From an uncultured Spirochaetales bacterium (lineage in GTDB: Bacteria > Spirochaetota > Spirochaetia > Sphaerochaetales > Sphaerochaetaceae), in contig CASFTW010000009.1 of assembly GCA_949297785.1 (NCBI GenBank), positions 1-64,000 on the forward strand: DNA of 64,000 bases, given 5' to 3'. The position numbers were made by a program, and so were the translations under genes. The notes below the pieces were generated by a model. It did not search any database. It was not told where the DNA came from and was given only the letters and a program-made list of their open reading frames with translations. Shown here piece after piece: positions 42,236 through 50,468 of this stretch (position 1 is the stretch's first letter; each line of letters opens with the position of its first letter).

Positions 42236-42265
42236 GCGTCCGGATGAAAAATTCCGGACGTTTTT
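42236..42265 (+). terminator. ABC operon terminator
   Basis: CGTCCGGA pairs with TTCCGGACG around TGAAAAA, followed by TTTTTC. Confidence 0.85.
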
Positions 42266-42316
42266 CATTTCACATGGTTTTCACAATTCATAAATGAGGA
42301 TATTATCTTCAAACAT

Positions 42317-43669
42317 ATGAATAAGATACCGGCAGCAGAAAGGCTTTTCACCCCATCATATCTGAGAGCCCTGATCATCCCGCTTCTATTTGAGCAGATT
42401 CTCACAATAACCATAGGCATGGCGGATACCATCATGGTTGCTGCCGTCGGCGAAGCCAGCGTCAGCGGCATCTCGCTTGTTGACAGCATCTCCAATCTTT
42501 TCATACAGCTTTTCAGTGCTTTTGCGACAGGAGGTGCGGTTGTTGCATCCCAGTACATGGGAAGACGTGACAAGATATCCGCATGCAAGGCGGCAAAGCA
42601 GCTTGTATACATAACAGTCATTTTCTCGGGTGCAGTTGCGGCAGTGCTGCTTTTCGGCAACAGACACCTGCTGCGTCTCCTCTTCGGTTCAATTGAGGCT
42701 GATGTCATGACGGCTGCCGAGAACTATTTCATCTTCATCGTATTGAGCTACCCCTTCCTCGCACTTTGCAACAGCTGCAACGCACTGTGCCGCAGTATGG
42801 GTAAAAGCAAGATAACGATGACGGTGAGCCTCATCATGAACATAATCAACATAGGTGGCAATGCGATCCTCATCTACGGTGTCGGACTTGGTACTGCCGG
42901 TGCAGGAATCGCCTCCCTCGCCTCCCGTATCGCCGGTGCCGTGATAATGCTCATCGTAGTGTGCAACACCAGGCTTGAGATACATGTAGACAGGCTGTTC
43001 AAGCTTGAATGGAACGGTGCGATGGTGAAAAAGATTCTGAGAATAGGACTTCCTTCCGGTGTCGAGAACAGCACATTCCATATCGGAAAGATACTGGTCC
43101 AGTCCCTCGTCTCAACTTTCGGTACCGCATCAATCGCGGCAAATGCCGTTGTGAACAACATCACGACATTCGCGAACATACCGGGTTCCGTCATCGGACT
43201 TGCGTCAATAACAGTCATAGGACAGTGCTGCGGGGCAAAGAAAATAGATCAGGCAAAGTATTATGCCCGCCTGCTCATGATTCTCACTTATGTGATGATG
43301 GCGCTCACCTGCCTTGTCTTCTATATACTGACACCGCAGCTCAGCAGTCTTTACAACCTATCGGATGAAGCACTGGGGATATCTGTCAAATGCACCCGCA
43401 TGCTGCTCATCCAGACTGCGATATTCTGGCCGCTTTCCTTCACGCTGCCCAATTACCTGAGGGCGGCAGGTGATGCACGTTATACAATGATCGTCGCCAT
43501 GGCAAGCATGTGGACATGCAGAATCGGTTTCTCATATCTTCTGGGACTGTTCCTGGGCATGGGCCTTTACGGCGTAAGCTGGGCCATGGTGATCGACTGG
43601 TACTGCAGAATAATCTTCTTCACCCGCCGCTGGCTTAAGGGCGGATGGAAAACAAAAAGCGTTATCTGA
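42317..43669 (+). CDS. MATE-family multidrug/organic cation exporter
   Basis: A 450-residue polytopic membrane protein with twelve predicted helices in two MatE repeats (FEQILTITIGMADTIMVAAVGEASVSGIS; GLPSGVENSTFHIGKILVQSLVSTFGTASIAANAV). It is an Na+ or H+ coupled exporter, and its substrates cannot be told from sequence. ATG 42317 has no near Shine-Dalgarno. TATTAT at 42301-42306 is ten bases upstream, so a very short or absent leader is possible. The 3' end overlaps the convergent rsfS gene by 8 bp. Confidence 0.9.
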   Translation: MNKIPAAERLFTPSYLRALIIPLLFEQILTITIGMADTIMVAAVGEASVSGISLVDSISNLFIQLFSAFATGGAVVASQYMGRRDKISACKAAKQLVYITVIFSGAVAAVLLFGNRHLLRLLFGSIEADVMTAAENYFIFIVLSYPFLALCNSCNALCRSMGKSKITMTVSLIMNIINIGGNAILIYGVGLGTAGAGIASLASRIAGAVIMLIVVCNTRLEIHVDRLFKLEWNGAMVKKILRIGLPSGVENSTFHIGKILVQSLVSTFGTASIAANAVVNNITTFANIPGSVIGLASITVIGQCCGAKKIDQAKYYARLLMILTYVMMALTCLVFYILTPQLSSLYNLSDEALGISVKCTRMLLIQTAIFWPLSFTLPNYLRAAGDARYTMIVAMASMWTCRIGFSYLLGLFLGMGLYGVSWAMVIDWYCRIIFFTRRWLKGGWKTKSVI

Positions 43670-43994
43670 TACCGCTCCAGAGTTTCTCAAGATCGTAAAA
43701 GCTTCTCAGTTCCTGGCTCATGAGGTGGATGACGATATCTCCCGTATCAATAAGGAGCCATCCGTCCTCAGCCGGGTTCTTGTGACGGTTGCTGACAGAC
43801 AGGCCGAGCTCATTGAGAAGCCCCCATATCTGATGGACAACACCTTTCAGATGACCGACGGAATTGACGGTTCCGATTACGAAACAGTCCGTCCATGAAC
43901 ATTCATCAAGCGGCAGGACAACAACGTCCTTGCAGCTGTGCTCTTCAAGGAAAGCAGCAATCTTCCTGCTGTTTTTCTCAACGCTTTCTTTCAT
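43662..43994 (-). CDS. rsfS: Ribosomal silencing factor RsfS
   Basis: A 110-residue RsfS/Iojap protein (DVVVLPLDECSWTDCFVIGTVNSVGHLKGVVHQI...EDGWLLIDTGDIVIHLMSQELRSFYDLEKLW). It binds L14 and blocks subunit joining in starved cells. It closes the obgE-nadD-yqeK-lipoprotein-rsfS cluster, the usual position for this gene. GGAGAGA lies before the ATG. Confidence 0.95.
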   Translation of the reverse strand: MKESVEKNSRKIAAFLEEHSCKDVVVLPLDECSWTDCFVIGTVNSVGHLKGVVHQIWGLLNELGLSVSNRHKNPAEDGWLLIDTGDIVIHLMSQELRSFYDLEKLWSGIR

Positions 43995-44009
43995 AAAACA
44001 ATCTCTCCA

Positions 44010-44537
44010 TTACGCCAGGGCTGAAGCCAGCCAGAGCGTGAAAAAGTCTTTAAGTGACGCACCGTCGGTATGTTTCCTCAGTGCCTTGAAGTCATAAGTA
44101 TAATATTCTTCCGCTTTTTTCAGAACATCTGCAAAGGCTTCTTCGTCAAACCCTGTTGAAAAAGGCTGAAGTGTCTTGAAGAACTCACTTGAGTCCAGCT
44201 CTTTTATATGCCGTGACGCGGCTTCAACCGGATTGTCCACCCCGCTCACGGAAGCAAGGGATGAATAGAAACTGTCACGCAGGATGAAAGAAGAAGCCGT
44301 TGCTGTCCCGTAGTTCACTTCATCACAGTCAAAGAGGGACCTGAGTGTGTTCCCGCCCTCCGCAACAAATGAAAGGTCATCCCCGTCAAGCCGTATCTCA
44401 AGAAGCCTCTCTTCCTTTGCAAGATACACAACGGCTTCATCTCCGCTTTCAAGGATGAATGCCTTTGTGCTGTCGCTGCTGCAGGATGTGAAAGAGAAAA
44501 GCAGTGCAAGTAAAAGAAGAAAGAGGCTAATGCGCAA
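44010..44537 (-). CDS. Small lipoprotein in the obgE-rsfS cluster
   Basis: The 175-residue protein has a signal peptide and lipobox (LRISLFLLLLALLFSFTSC). TTG at 44537 is the best start, with a perfect AGGAGG five bases upstream. Longer starts would read deep into yqeK. The mature part is acidic and not recognised. By position it occupies the place of the LytR-type gene often found between yqeK and rsfS, but it is not one. It has no poly-G tract. It overlaps yqeK by 11 bp. Confidence 0.75.
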   Translation of the reverse strand: MRISLFLLLLALLFSFTSCSSDSTKAFILESGDEAVVYLAKEERLLEIRLDGDDLSFVAEGGNTLRSLFDCDEVNYGTATASSFILRDSFYSSLASVSGVDNPVEAASRHIKELDSSEFFKTLQPFSTGFDEEAFADVLKKAEEYYTYDFKALRKHTDGASLKDFFTLWLASALA

Positions 44538-45105
44538 ATTTTCCTCCTTCAAGCAGGAAAGCCTTGCAGTCAAGTGTAATTTCCGCAACCTCCCTGTTGA
44601 TTGAATAGGAATACTCTTCTTCCCTATGGATCACATCAAGAACCATCTCTTCAAGATTTGCCTTTCCCCAGATCACAAGCCTGTCATTGTCGTCAATATG
44701 ACGGCGTCCCTTCTCTGAGTAGTCAGCGATATAGAGTACGGCGCCAAGGGCCCCCATATCGCGGCTTGCAAGCGTATGATGCCTGATCGCAAGCTGCGCT
44801 TTCTCATTCCAGTTGTTGGTTATACGGGGAAAATACCATGCAGCGACTGCACCGTGAAGCAGCATAGGATTTTCTTCTTCCTCTTTCTGTATGACGATAC
44901 CCCGCTTCCTGCAGAAAGAAAGCATGTCATCCCCGTCCATATATCTGTTGTAATCATGGAAGATACCGATCATCCTGCTGAGTTCCACATCCAGACGGAA
45001 CCGCCTGGCAAGAACCTCGCTTACTTCTACAACCCCGAGGGAATGTTCAAAACGGGACGGTTTTTCCCTTTCCTTCACGATTTTCTCAAGAGTTATATAA
45101 TCCAT
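44527..45105 (-). CDS. yqeK: YqeK, HD-domain diadenosine tetraphosphatase
   Basis: The 192-residue HD protein has R-F-E-H-S-L-G-V near residue 18 and I-F-H-D-Y-N-R-Y near 48, then a third His in IRHHTL. YqeK enzymes split Ap4A symmetrically to ADP. It overlaps nadD by 20 bp. Confidence 0.92.
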   Translation of the reverse strand: MDYITLEKIVKEREKPSRFEHSLGVVEVSEVLARRFRLDVELSRMIGIFHDYNRYMDGDDMLSFCRKRGIVIQKEEEENPMLLHGAVAAWYFPRITNNWNEKAQLAIRHHTLASRDMGALGAVLYIADYSEKGRRHIDDNDRLVIWGKANLEEMVLDVIHREEEYSYSINREVAEITLDCKAFLLEGGKFAH

Positions 45106-45688
45106 GCTCTTCTATGTACCTTCTCACATCAGTTGTAAGTTCGCTGTAGTCCCCGCCTCTGACATCAGTGCTTGATGCTTTATAGGGCGGGACATCGTAA
45201 AAGATTATATCAGCATCGCCTGGATAAGTTAAGCTGTCTCTGCCGCGTGTGAAACAGACGAAAGTCACCAGATCTTTCAGTGCATCGTAGTTGTACCAGC
45301 GGTCAAGATCATGAAGCAGATCATCACCCATCAGGAAACCAAGCTTTCCCTTCAGTGCATACTCATCATAAACATGCCTGACGGTGTCGTATGTATAGCT
45401 TATGCCCTTCTTCTCTATCTCATAAGAAGAAAGAACGATCTCTGCATCACGCGGCAATACAAGGTCGGCAAGTGCTATGGAAAGCATCTCATAACGCTCT
45501 GCGGCGCTTGCCGGTTTTGTTCCTCTTTTGAAATTCGACTTGTATGCCGGCATGATTATGATGCGCTCATAATCTGTAAGCTCACAGGCCTTCTCTATGA
45601 TGTAGAGATGGCCTTTGTGAACCGGGTCGAAACTCCCGCCGAAGAGAAGAGTCTTCTTCTCAGTACTCGTCCCGGTAGTACGCATCAT
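45086..45688 (-). CDS. nadD: Nicotinate-nucleotide adenylyltransferase
   Basis: NadD transfers AMP to nicotinate mononucleotide in NAD synthesis. The roughly 200-residue protein has the nucleotidyltransferase motif G-G-S-F-D-P-V-H-K-G-H near residue 17 and the C-terminal S-S-T-D-V-R. I chose ATG 45688 (or the next codon), preceded by AAAGG. It overlaps obgE by 29 bp. With pncB at 37491 the window carries two consecutive steps of NAD salvage. Confidence 0.93.
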   Translation of the reverse strand: MMRTTGTSTEKKTLLFGGSFDPVHKGHLYIIEKACELTDYERIIIMPAYKSNFKRGTKPASAAERYEMLSIALADLVLPRDAEIVLSSYEIEKKGISYTYDTVRHVYDEYALKGKLGFLMGDDLLHDLDRWYNYDALKDLVTFVCFTRGRDSLTYPGDADIIFYDVPPYKASSTDVRGGDYSELTTDVRRYIEEHGLYNS

Positions 45689-46718
45689 TGTCGACCTTTG
45701 TCGTGAATCCGCCGTCTTTGTCATCTTCGACAATACCGCTTGTGCTCACCATATGGATGAAGATCTGCTTTACATCTTCAATGGTCTCATCCATATAAAT
45801 TGAAAGCGGATGGATTTCCCTGCCGGCAAACTGTTTTTTCAGTTCGGCAAGGCGCTCCTCTGCACCGTCCTCATCATACTTTGATGCAATGATCACCTGC
45901 GGTTTTTCCAGAAGAGACGGAGCGAAAGTCTTCAGCTCATTGCACAGGATATCATAGCTTGACAGATAATTCTCATCGGCAAGATCGATGAAGAATGCAA
46001 GGCCTTTTGTGCGGGAAATATGGCGCAGGAACTTGAATCCCATTCCCGCGCCTTGGCTTGCGCCTTCTATGATACCGGGAATATCTGCAAGGATGATGTC
46101 CTGCCCGTCATATCTCATGGCACCGAGCTGCGGTATCTTTGTTGTGAAAGGATAGCCTGCAACCTTGCTTCTGGCATTCGTGAGAAGGTTCAGAAGAGAA
46201 CTCTTTCCAGCATTCGGAAATCCTACGAACCCGATATCTGCAATTACAAGGAGCTCAACGCCGATACGCATCTCAACACCCTTCTCGCCCGGCTGTGCAA
46301 AACGCGGAGTCTGCCTTGTCGAGCTTCTGAAATGCCAGTTGCCGAGTCCACCTTTTCCGCCTTTGAGGAAAACCCATCTCTTCTCTCCGGTAAGATCCTT
46401 TATGATCTCACCGGTTTCGGCATCCTTTATGACCGTTCCCGGTGGAACCGGTATTTCCACATCTGCACCCGAGCGGCCGAAACAGCGGTCGCCCTGTCCG
46501 GGTCGTCCGTTCTCAGCTTTATATACACGAACTATCTTCAGGTGTCCCAGCGTGCGCAGGTTGTCCTTTACTACGAATACGACATCACCGCCTTTGCCGC
46601 CGTCCCCTCCGTCAGGTCCGCCTTTTGGTATGAATTTCTCTCTATGGAATGACACACAGCCGTTACCGCCGTTACCGGAGGCAACGTCAATATAGGTCTC
46701 GTCAGAAAATCCGAACAT
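45660..46718 (-). CDS. obgE: Obg-family GTPase ObgE/CgtA
   Basis: The 352-residue protein has the glycine-rich Obg fold (about 1-160: GNGGNGCVSF, PKGGPDGGDGGKGG). The G domain (about 160-330) has G1 G-F-P-N-A-G-K-S-S and G3 D-I-P-G-I-I-E-G-A. The C-terminal tail is short. It acts in 50S ribosome assembly and stress response. It heads the obgE-rsfS operon. Confidence 0.96.
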   Translation of the reverse strand: MFGFSDETYIDVASGNGGNGCVSFHREKFIPKGGPDGGDGGKGGDVVFVVKDNLRTLGHLKIVRVYKAENGRPGQGDRCFGRSGADVEIPVPPGTVIKDAETGEIIKDLTGEKRWVFLKGGKGGLGNWHFRSSTRQTPRFAQPGEKGVEMRIGVELLVIADIGFVGFPNAGKSSLLNLLTNARSKVAGYPFTTKIPQLGAMRYDGQDIILADIPGIIEGASQGAGMGFKFLRHISRTKGLAFFIDLADENYLSSYDILCNELKTFAPSLLEKPQVIIASKYDEDGAEERLAELKKQFAGREIHPLSIYMDETIEDVKQIFIHMVSTSGIVEDDKDGGFTTKVDNDAYYRDEY

Positions 46719-46970
46719 TACTACTCTGCTCCAAACTTTTAAGTATAATGCTTATACATTATTTCATCATTTTTGTCGAGTCGTTGTAATGTAAGAAATT
46801 AAGTAAACACGTATTCACTGGAAAGTTAAAGCGTATGAATAATAAAAACAAAAGATTACATGCCTAATTCATGTGTGGAAACTAAACAACGTTTTACAAA
46901 CACAATAACGTATAAATATAAGAAAGCCGGGCGCAAAAACCCGGCAGAATGATAAATTAAGCTCCTTCTA
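46719..46970. other. obgE upstream region and lipoprotein terminator
   Basis: An AT-rich stretch with the obgE promoter side at 46719-46800. GCCGGG and CCCGGC (46926-46945) followed by TTTCTTAT on the minus strand end the lipoprotein gene. No gene is seen. Confidence 0.6.
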
Positions 46971-47726
46971 TTACCAAGGGATATCAATTTCATCTGAAAT
47001 AATGAAAACAGCGTTTTCCACTATATAGTTGTTACTACCATCGTAGCTGTATACAACACCAGCAATTTCAATACAATAGCTATGTGTTGATGCTCCATCT
47101 CCATAATAATATTCTTCATAGATAGCAAAGTTGCTGATACCGTTATATTCAGAACTGAGGGTAATCGATATTTTCTTGACATCTGAGTCATCAGCACCTG
47201 TGCAATTATACACTATATCCAAAGTATAAGATTTTCCATCTATAGTATAATTTTCAACTTTCGATGTTCCTCTGACAGAACTTTTTGTAGTTACAGCACC
47301 GACAGAATACATCATATTCATAGCTGTTTCAGAAGAAATACTATTTCCATTATAGGTAAATGTCATTTCTCCGTTATCAGGCTCAGTGACAACAAGTCTA
47401 TCACCAGCCTTGAAACTTCCGGCGGAAGAAACAAACTCATAAACCATTGAGTCACCTTCAATATGTATAGCTGCAACAAGTTTGCTACCAGAATACAGGT
47501 ACTGAACGTCTTCTATAACATTGGAATTTGAGAATTGAGTCTCCCATGTTATTCCTTCAAGAATAGTTTCAATACTTGTTAAGGCATCTCCTTCCAAGAC
47601 GCCACTTGCTTCCGGCATCTGAATGAGATCAACTCCTTCTGCATCAGAGATACTCGGAGTGTCATTACTACATGAAACGGCGAAAACCAGCATAACTGCG
47701 GCCAAAATGCAAATTAATTTTTTCAT
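46971..47726 (-). CDS. Putative lipoprotein with poly-G promoter
   Basis: The 251-residue protein begins MKKLICILAAVMLVFAVSC, a lipoprotein signal peptide with lipobox VFAVSC. The mature domain is rich in beta-type strands, Ser, Thr and Tyr and is not recognised. ATG 47726 has GAGGGGG six bases upstream. The frame opens further to 47858, but only through the promoter. The AT-rich gene sits with the next one between rpmA and obgE, genes that are normally adjacent. Confidence 0.8.
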   Translation of the reverse strand: MKKLICILAAVMLVFAVSCSNDTPSISDAEGVDLIQMPEASGVLEGDALTSIETILEGITWETQFSNSNVIEDVQYLYSGSKLVAAIHIEGDSMVYEFVSSAGSFKAGDRLVVTEPDNGEMTFTYNGNSISSETAMNMMYSVGAVTTKSSVRGTSKVENYTIDGKSYTLDIVYNCTGADDSDVKKISITLSSEYNGISNFAIYEEYYYGDGASTHSYCIEIAGVVYSYDGSNNYIVENAVFIISDEIDIPW

Positions 47727-47818
47727 TGCATTCCCCCTCAATAAAACTAAGAATAGACGGAAATACCTTCCGACAAGCAGGGGATTAAACACAGATTTTA
47801 CCTCCCTACCTGAAACGG

Positions 47819-47845
47819 ATTCTATACCATCCCCCCCCCTGTCAA
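47819..47845 (-). promoter_or_regulatory. Candidate phase-variable promoter with poly-G spacer
   Basis: On the minus strand TTGACA (47840-47845) is followed at once by nine G (47831-47839), then ATGGTA and TAGAAT (47819-47824). The spacer is 15 bp, so gain of two G would give the 17-bp optimum. The start codon is about 93 bp downstream. Confidence 0.65.
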
Positions 47846-47989
47846 TAGGAACGAGCATGAATGAGTGAAAAAATTATTTTTTAACTTGAATTTTATTTGT
47901 AATTTATTTTATATAAATAAAATATTTTATTTTATAGATAATTTAGCGATTCTAATAAAAGATAATATCAGACAATGTATTAAATGAAC

Positions 47990-48018
47990 AAAAAAACAGG
48001 GACTGCAAAACAGCCCCC
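47990..48018 (-). terminator. Terminator of the Pro/Gly-rich lipoprotein gene
   Basis: On the minus strand GGGGCTG and CAGTCCC form the stem (one G-U pair), followed by TGTTTTTTTG. The 47846-47989 stretch beside it is very AT-rich, with no gene seen. Confidence 0.75.
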
Positions 48019-48045
48019 TTAAGAGAGAATACCGCTTATTAATCT

Positions 48046-48678
48046 TTATTCAACAGCTTTTCTAGTAAACTCAATAATTAACGGCTCTGTCCCAATAATC
48101 CCCTTTGCAACTAATATAATAGTATTTTCATCTTTTTGGGTAAAAACAAAACTTGCTGTTTTAGGATCTTCTCCCAATATAGAAATAATAATTTGGCAAT
48201 CCAAGTTATATTCTGATTTATTCTCACTGTTCATACTATCAGTCTGTTTTGTAATACTACCAGGAACTATATTCTCAGTTGAAACAGGTATGGTGCCCAA
48301 TGCTAACACTGAAAAACCACCATTTTCCACATTCAAAGTTCCCATAGAACTAGTGTAATTGCCATTCGCCCATTCAGGAACTTTCACAGCATCAGTTCCA
48401 AGATTACCAGATTCCTCATCTCCAGGTTCTTCTGGTTTAGGATCATTTCCTTCACCAGGATTCTCTGTACCTTCTTCACCACCCGGTTCTTCACCTGTAC
48501 CAGGATTATCTATATCTGGATTCTCTTCATCTCCACCAGGCACATCTGTACCAGGTTCTACTACTGGAGGATTACCTTCCGCCCCCCCCGGAGCCTTGTT
48601 TGAGTTGTCACATGATACTCCGAAAACAAGCACCATTGACACAAGGAGTGCTAACAACACATAAAACATTTTCTTCAT
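48046..48678 (-). CDS. Lipoprotein with in-frame poly-G tract and Pro/Gly/Glu-rich stalk
   Basis: The 210-residue protein begins MKKMFYVLLALLVSMVLVFGVSC (lipobox VFGVSC, Cys23). A run of eight G (C8 at 48582-48589) encodes residues 30-33 (P-G-G-A). A change of one base would shift the frame seven residues after the lipid anchor. A low-complexity stalk (about 34-85: PGTDVPGGDEENPD...EEPGDEESGN) follows, then a small C-terminal domain I do not recognise. ATG 48678 has GGAGGG eleven bases upstream. In this sequence the frame is open (ON). Confidence 0.8.
   Translation of the reverse strand: MKKMFYVLLALLVSMVLVFGVSCDNSNKAPGGAEGNPPVVEPGTDVPGGDEENPDIDNPGTGEEPGGEEGTENPGEGNDPKPEEPGDEESGNLGTDAVKVPEWANGNYTSSMGTLNVENGGFSVLALGTIPVSTENIVPGSITKQTDSMNSENKSEYNLDCQIIISILGEDPKTASFVFTQKDENTIILVAKGIIGTEPLIIEFTRKAVE
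48582..48589. repeat. C8/G8 homopolymer inside a lipoprotein gene
   Basis: Eight consecutive C on the plus strand lie in the coding region for residues 30-33. This is a candidate translational phase-variation tract. Confidence 0.8.
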
Positions 48679-48810
48679 AGTTTTCTGACCCTCCAAAAGT
48701 CATTTGAATTTATGTTAATCTAAACACATATTCTGTAAATAAAGAAGAGTTTGCGAACAAAAATATGTAAAATTGTTCGATAATTCCTAATTTTAATCAT
48801 TTTTCATGTT

Positions 48811-48840
48811 AAAAAAATCACCACGGTCTCCCATGGTGAT
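48811..48840 (-). terminator. rpmA terminator
   Basis: ATCACCA pairs with TGGTGAT. On the minus strand it is followed by TTTTTTT. It cuts the ribosomal protein operon from the lipoprotein genes. Confidence 0.85.
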
Positions 48841-48869
48841 CTCAAGTACAAATCAAATTGTATTAAAAC

Positions 48870-49124
48870 TTACTCTTCTGTAACGATGGTTGCATACTTT
48901 CTGTTGTTTCTGTTGATGTAAGCAACAGTGCCTGCAGCCTTTGCAAAGAGTGTGTAGTCAGTGCCGAGTCCGACATTCTTACCCGGGTGGATAACTGTAC
49001 CGCGCTGGCGGACAAGAATCTCGCCTGCCTTTACAACCTGACCGCCGAAACGCTTAACACCTAAGCGCTGTGCATTGGAATCGCGTCCGTTACGTGATGA
49101 ACCGCCACCTTTCTTATGTGCCAT
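48870..49124 (-). CDS. rpmA: 50S ribosomal protein L27
   Basis: The 84-residue protein begins [16 protein letters not shown], so the mature N-terminus is encoded directly. There is no cleavable extension, and accordingly no Prp-type protease gene lies between rplU and rpmA. Confidence 0.97.
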   Translation of the reverse strand: MAHKKGGGSSRNGRDSNAQRLGVKRFGGQVVKAGEILVRQRGTVIHPGKNVGLGTDYTLFAKAAGTVAYINRNNRKYATIVTEE

Positions 49125-49136
49125 TTCTGCGCCCCC

Positions 49137-49448
49137 TTATGCGTTGATCTTATTGATTGTGATCATTGTATACTGCTCTCTGTGACCCTGAGTTCTTCTG
49201 TAACCCTTTCTTCTGTGGAACTTGTATACCTTGACCTTCTCACCTTTGACTTCACTGCCTACAGTTGCAACAACCTTTGCACCTGCTACGTATGGAGTAC
49301 CGAACTTTGCATTCTCTCCATCGACAACAGCGAGAACCTTGTCTGTCTCGTAGGAAGCACCTTCTTCCATATTGAGCAAGTCGACCTGAAGTGTCTCACC
49401 TTCAACAGCCTTATACTGCTTGCCCTTGATTTCAACGAGTGCGTACAT
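49137..49448 (-). CDS. rplU: 50S ribosomal protein L21
   Basis: The 103-residue L21 begins MYALVEIKGKQYKAVEG and contains the basic F-H-R-R-K-G-Y-R-R-T-Q-G-H-R-E-Q-Y-T motif. It is 12 bp upstream of rpmA in the same operon. Confidence 0.97.
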   Translation of the reverse strand: MYALVEIKGKQYKAVEGETLQVDLLNMEEGASYETDKVLAVVDGENAKFGTPYVAGAKVVATVGSEVKGEKVKVYKFHRRKGYRRTQGHREQYTMITINKINA

Positions 49449-49556
49449 TTTAAATCCTCTGCATTAATTGAATTTACAAAGCGAATGATAAGTAAAGGAA
49501 CGCTGATGATCAATCAGCATTTCTGAACATGATTCAAATATTCGCAAGTTTCATGT

Positions 49557-49579
49557 TTTTCTACCTTCCGGTTGGTAGA
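49557..49579. repeat. 23-bp repeat, left copy, at the hicB stop codon
   Basis: It matches 49880-49902 at 20 of 23 positions. The core CTACCTTCCGGTTGGTAG is an imperfect palindrome that includes the hicB stop. Confidence 0.6.
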
Positions 49580-49812
49580 TTATCCGGATTGGTGAAAAAT
49601 TGTATGCATCCACCATCTTCATAAGTTTCCGGATTCGGCATTGCTCCTCTTTCTTTCATATACTCAAGGTAAAGAGCCAAGGCCTCTTCTGCATTACGAA
49701 GAGCATCCTCAAAATCAATGCCGTATGTCATACAGCCGTCCATTCCTTCTCCGAGAAAGAATACCGAGTATTTTCCATCTTCCTCTCTGACAATTCGTGC
49801 AGGGTAATACAT
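49561..49812 (-). CDS. Orphan HicB-like antitoxin
   Basis: The 83-residue protein has the HicB fold pattern: Y-P-A-R-I-V-R-E-E-D-G-K-Y-S-V-F-F, then D-G-C-M-T-Y-G-I-D-F-E-D-A-L-R-N-A-E-E-A-L. It lacks an obvious C-terminal DNA-binding helix. No HicA-sized toxin gene fits on either side. It may be a domesticated antitoxin or a stand-alone HicB-like protein. Imperfect 23-bp repeats lie at both ends. Confidence 0.8.
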   Translation of the reverse strand: MYYPARIVREEDGKYSVFFLGEGMDGCMTYGIDFEDALRNAEEALALYLEYMKERGAMPNPETYEDGGCIQFFTNPDNLPTGR

Positions 49813-49879
49813 AACTGTAAAAATCTTCCTCCTCTTGTAATCTATCGTTTGCGTTTATGATGGTCAAATGAAAATTGTG

Positions 49880-49902
49880 TTTTTTACCTTCCGGCAGGTA
49901 GA
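49880..49902. repeat. 23-bp repeat, right copy, in the tetR promoter
   Basis: Partner of 49557-49579. The palindromic core TACCTTCCGGCAGGTA (49885-49900) overlaps the -35 region expected for tetR. It is a plausible TetR operator. Confidence 0.55.
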
Positions 49903-49917
49903 AAACTGTGTTATTCT
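49889..49917 (+). promoter_or_regulatory. tetR promoter, probably leaderless
   Basis: The extended -10 TGTTATTCT (TATTCT at 49912-49917) ends six bases before ATG 49924. No Shine-Dalgarno is present. The palindrome at 49885-49900 covers the -35 position. Confidence 0.5.
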
Positions 49918-49923
49918 CAAGTC

Positions 49924-50463
49924 ATGGACAGAAAAGAGGAAATCATAATCAGGGCGGCGGAGATAATACGTGATGAAGGATATGACAGGCTCACGCTTTC
50001 ATCGCTTGCCGCAAAGATGAACATGCAGAAGGCAAGTCTTTACTATTATTTTGACAGCAAGGATGACTTGATGGATTCCATATACACATACTTTGAGGAA
50101 GACTGCCTCCATCTCGGATTCTCTGTCGATTTCTCCCTCTCACCTGAAGAAATATTCTCCACGGCACTCTCACACTGGAAAAGCATCTTCTCAGACAGGA
50201 AGAGAAGCTGTTTTATTTCCCTCATAGAGCAGAGAAAGGAAATAGATGAAAGGGCATTCGATGATGCCAATGCTTTCTATCTCATGATTCAGAGCCAGAG
50301 TGAGGCTGTAATATCAATACTGGGAGAAAGGCATCTGCTGGATGTCCCGTCAGTCAAAACTGTAAGCACCATGTTCTCAAACACCATCTACAATGCACTT
50401 GTGAATGAAAGCCTTGATGCAGAGGTCTTCATCCGTGATTTTCTCTCCGCATTCTCATTGTAA
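49924..50463 (+). CDS. TetR/AcrR-family transcriptional regulator
   Basis: The 179-residue protein has an N-terminal TetR helix-turn-helix (about 6-52: IIIRAAEIIRDEGYDRLTLSSLAAKMNMQKASLYYYFDSKDDLM). The C-terminal ligand domain is variable. It probably represses its own gene through the palindrome upstream. No efflux gene is adjacent, so its inducer and targets are open. Confidence 0.9.
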   Translation: MDRKEEIIIRAAEIIRDEGYDRLTLSSLAAKMNMQKASLYYYFDSKDDLMDSIYTYFEEDCLHLGFSVDFSLSPEEIFSTALSHWKSIFSDRKRSCFISLIEQRKEIDERAFDDANAFYLMIQSQSEAVISILGERHLLDVPSVKTVSTMFSNTIYNALVNESLDAEVFIRDFLSAFSL

Positions 50464-50468
50464 ATAGT

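Noticed and set aside
41348-42268. 306-codon minus-strand frame opposite the ABC ATPase
   Set aside because: The plus-strand ATPase has all Walker and signature motifs. This frame is a shadow with no recognisable domain.
47727-47858. Longer start for the 46971 lipoprotein
   Set aside because: It would read through the promoter and the poly-G tract and would bury the signal peptide. ATG 47726 has its own ribosome-binding site.
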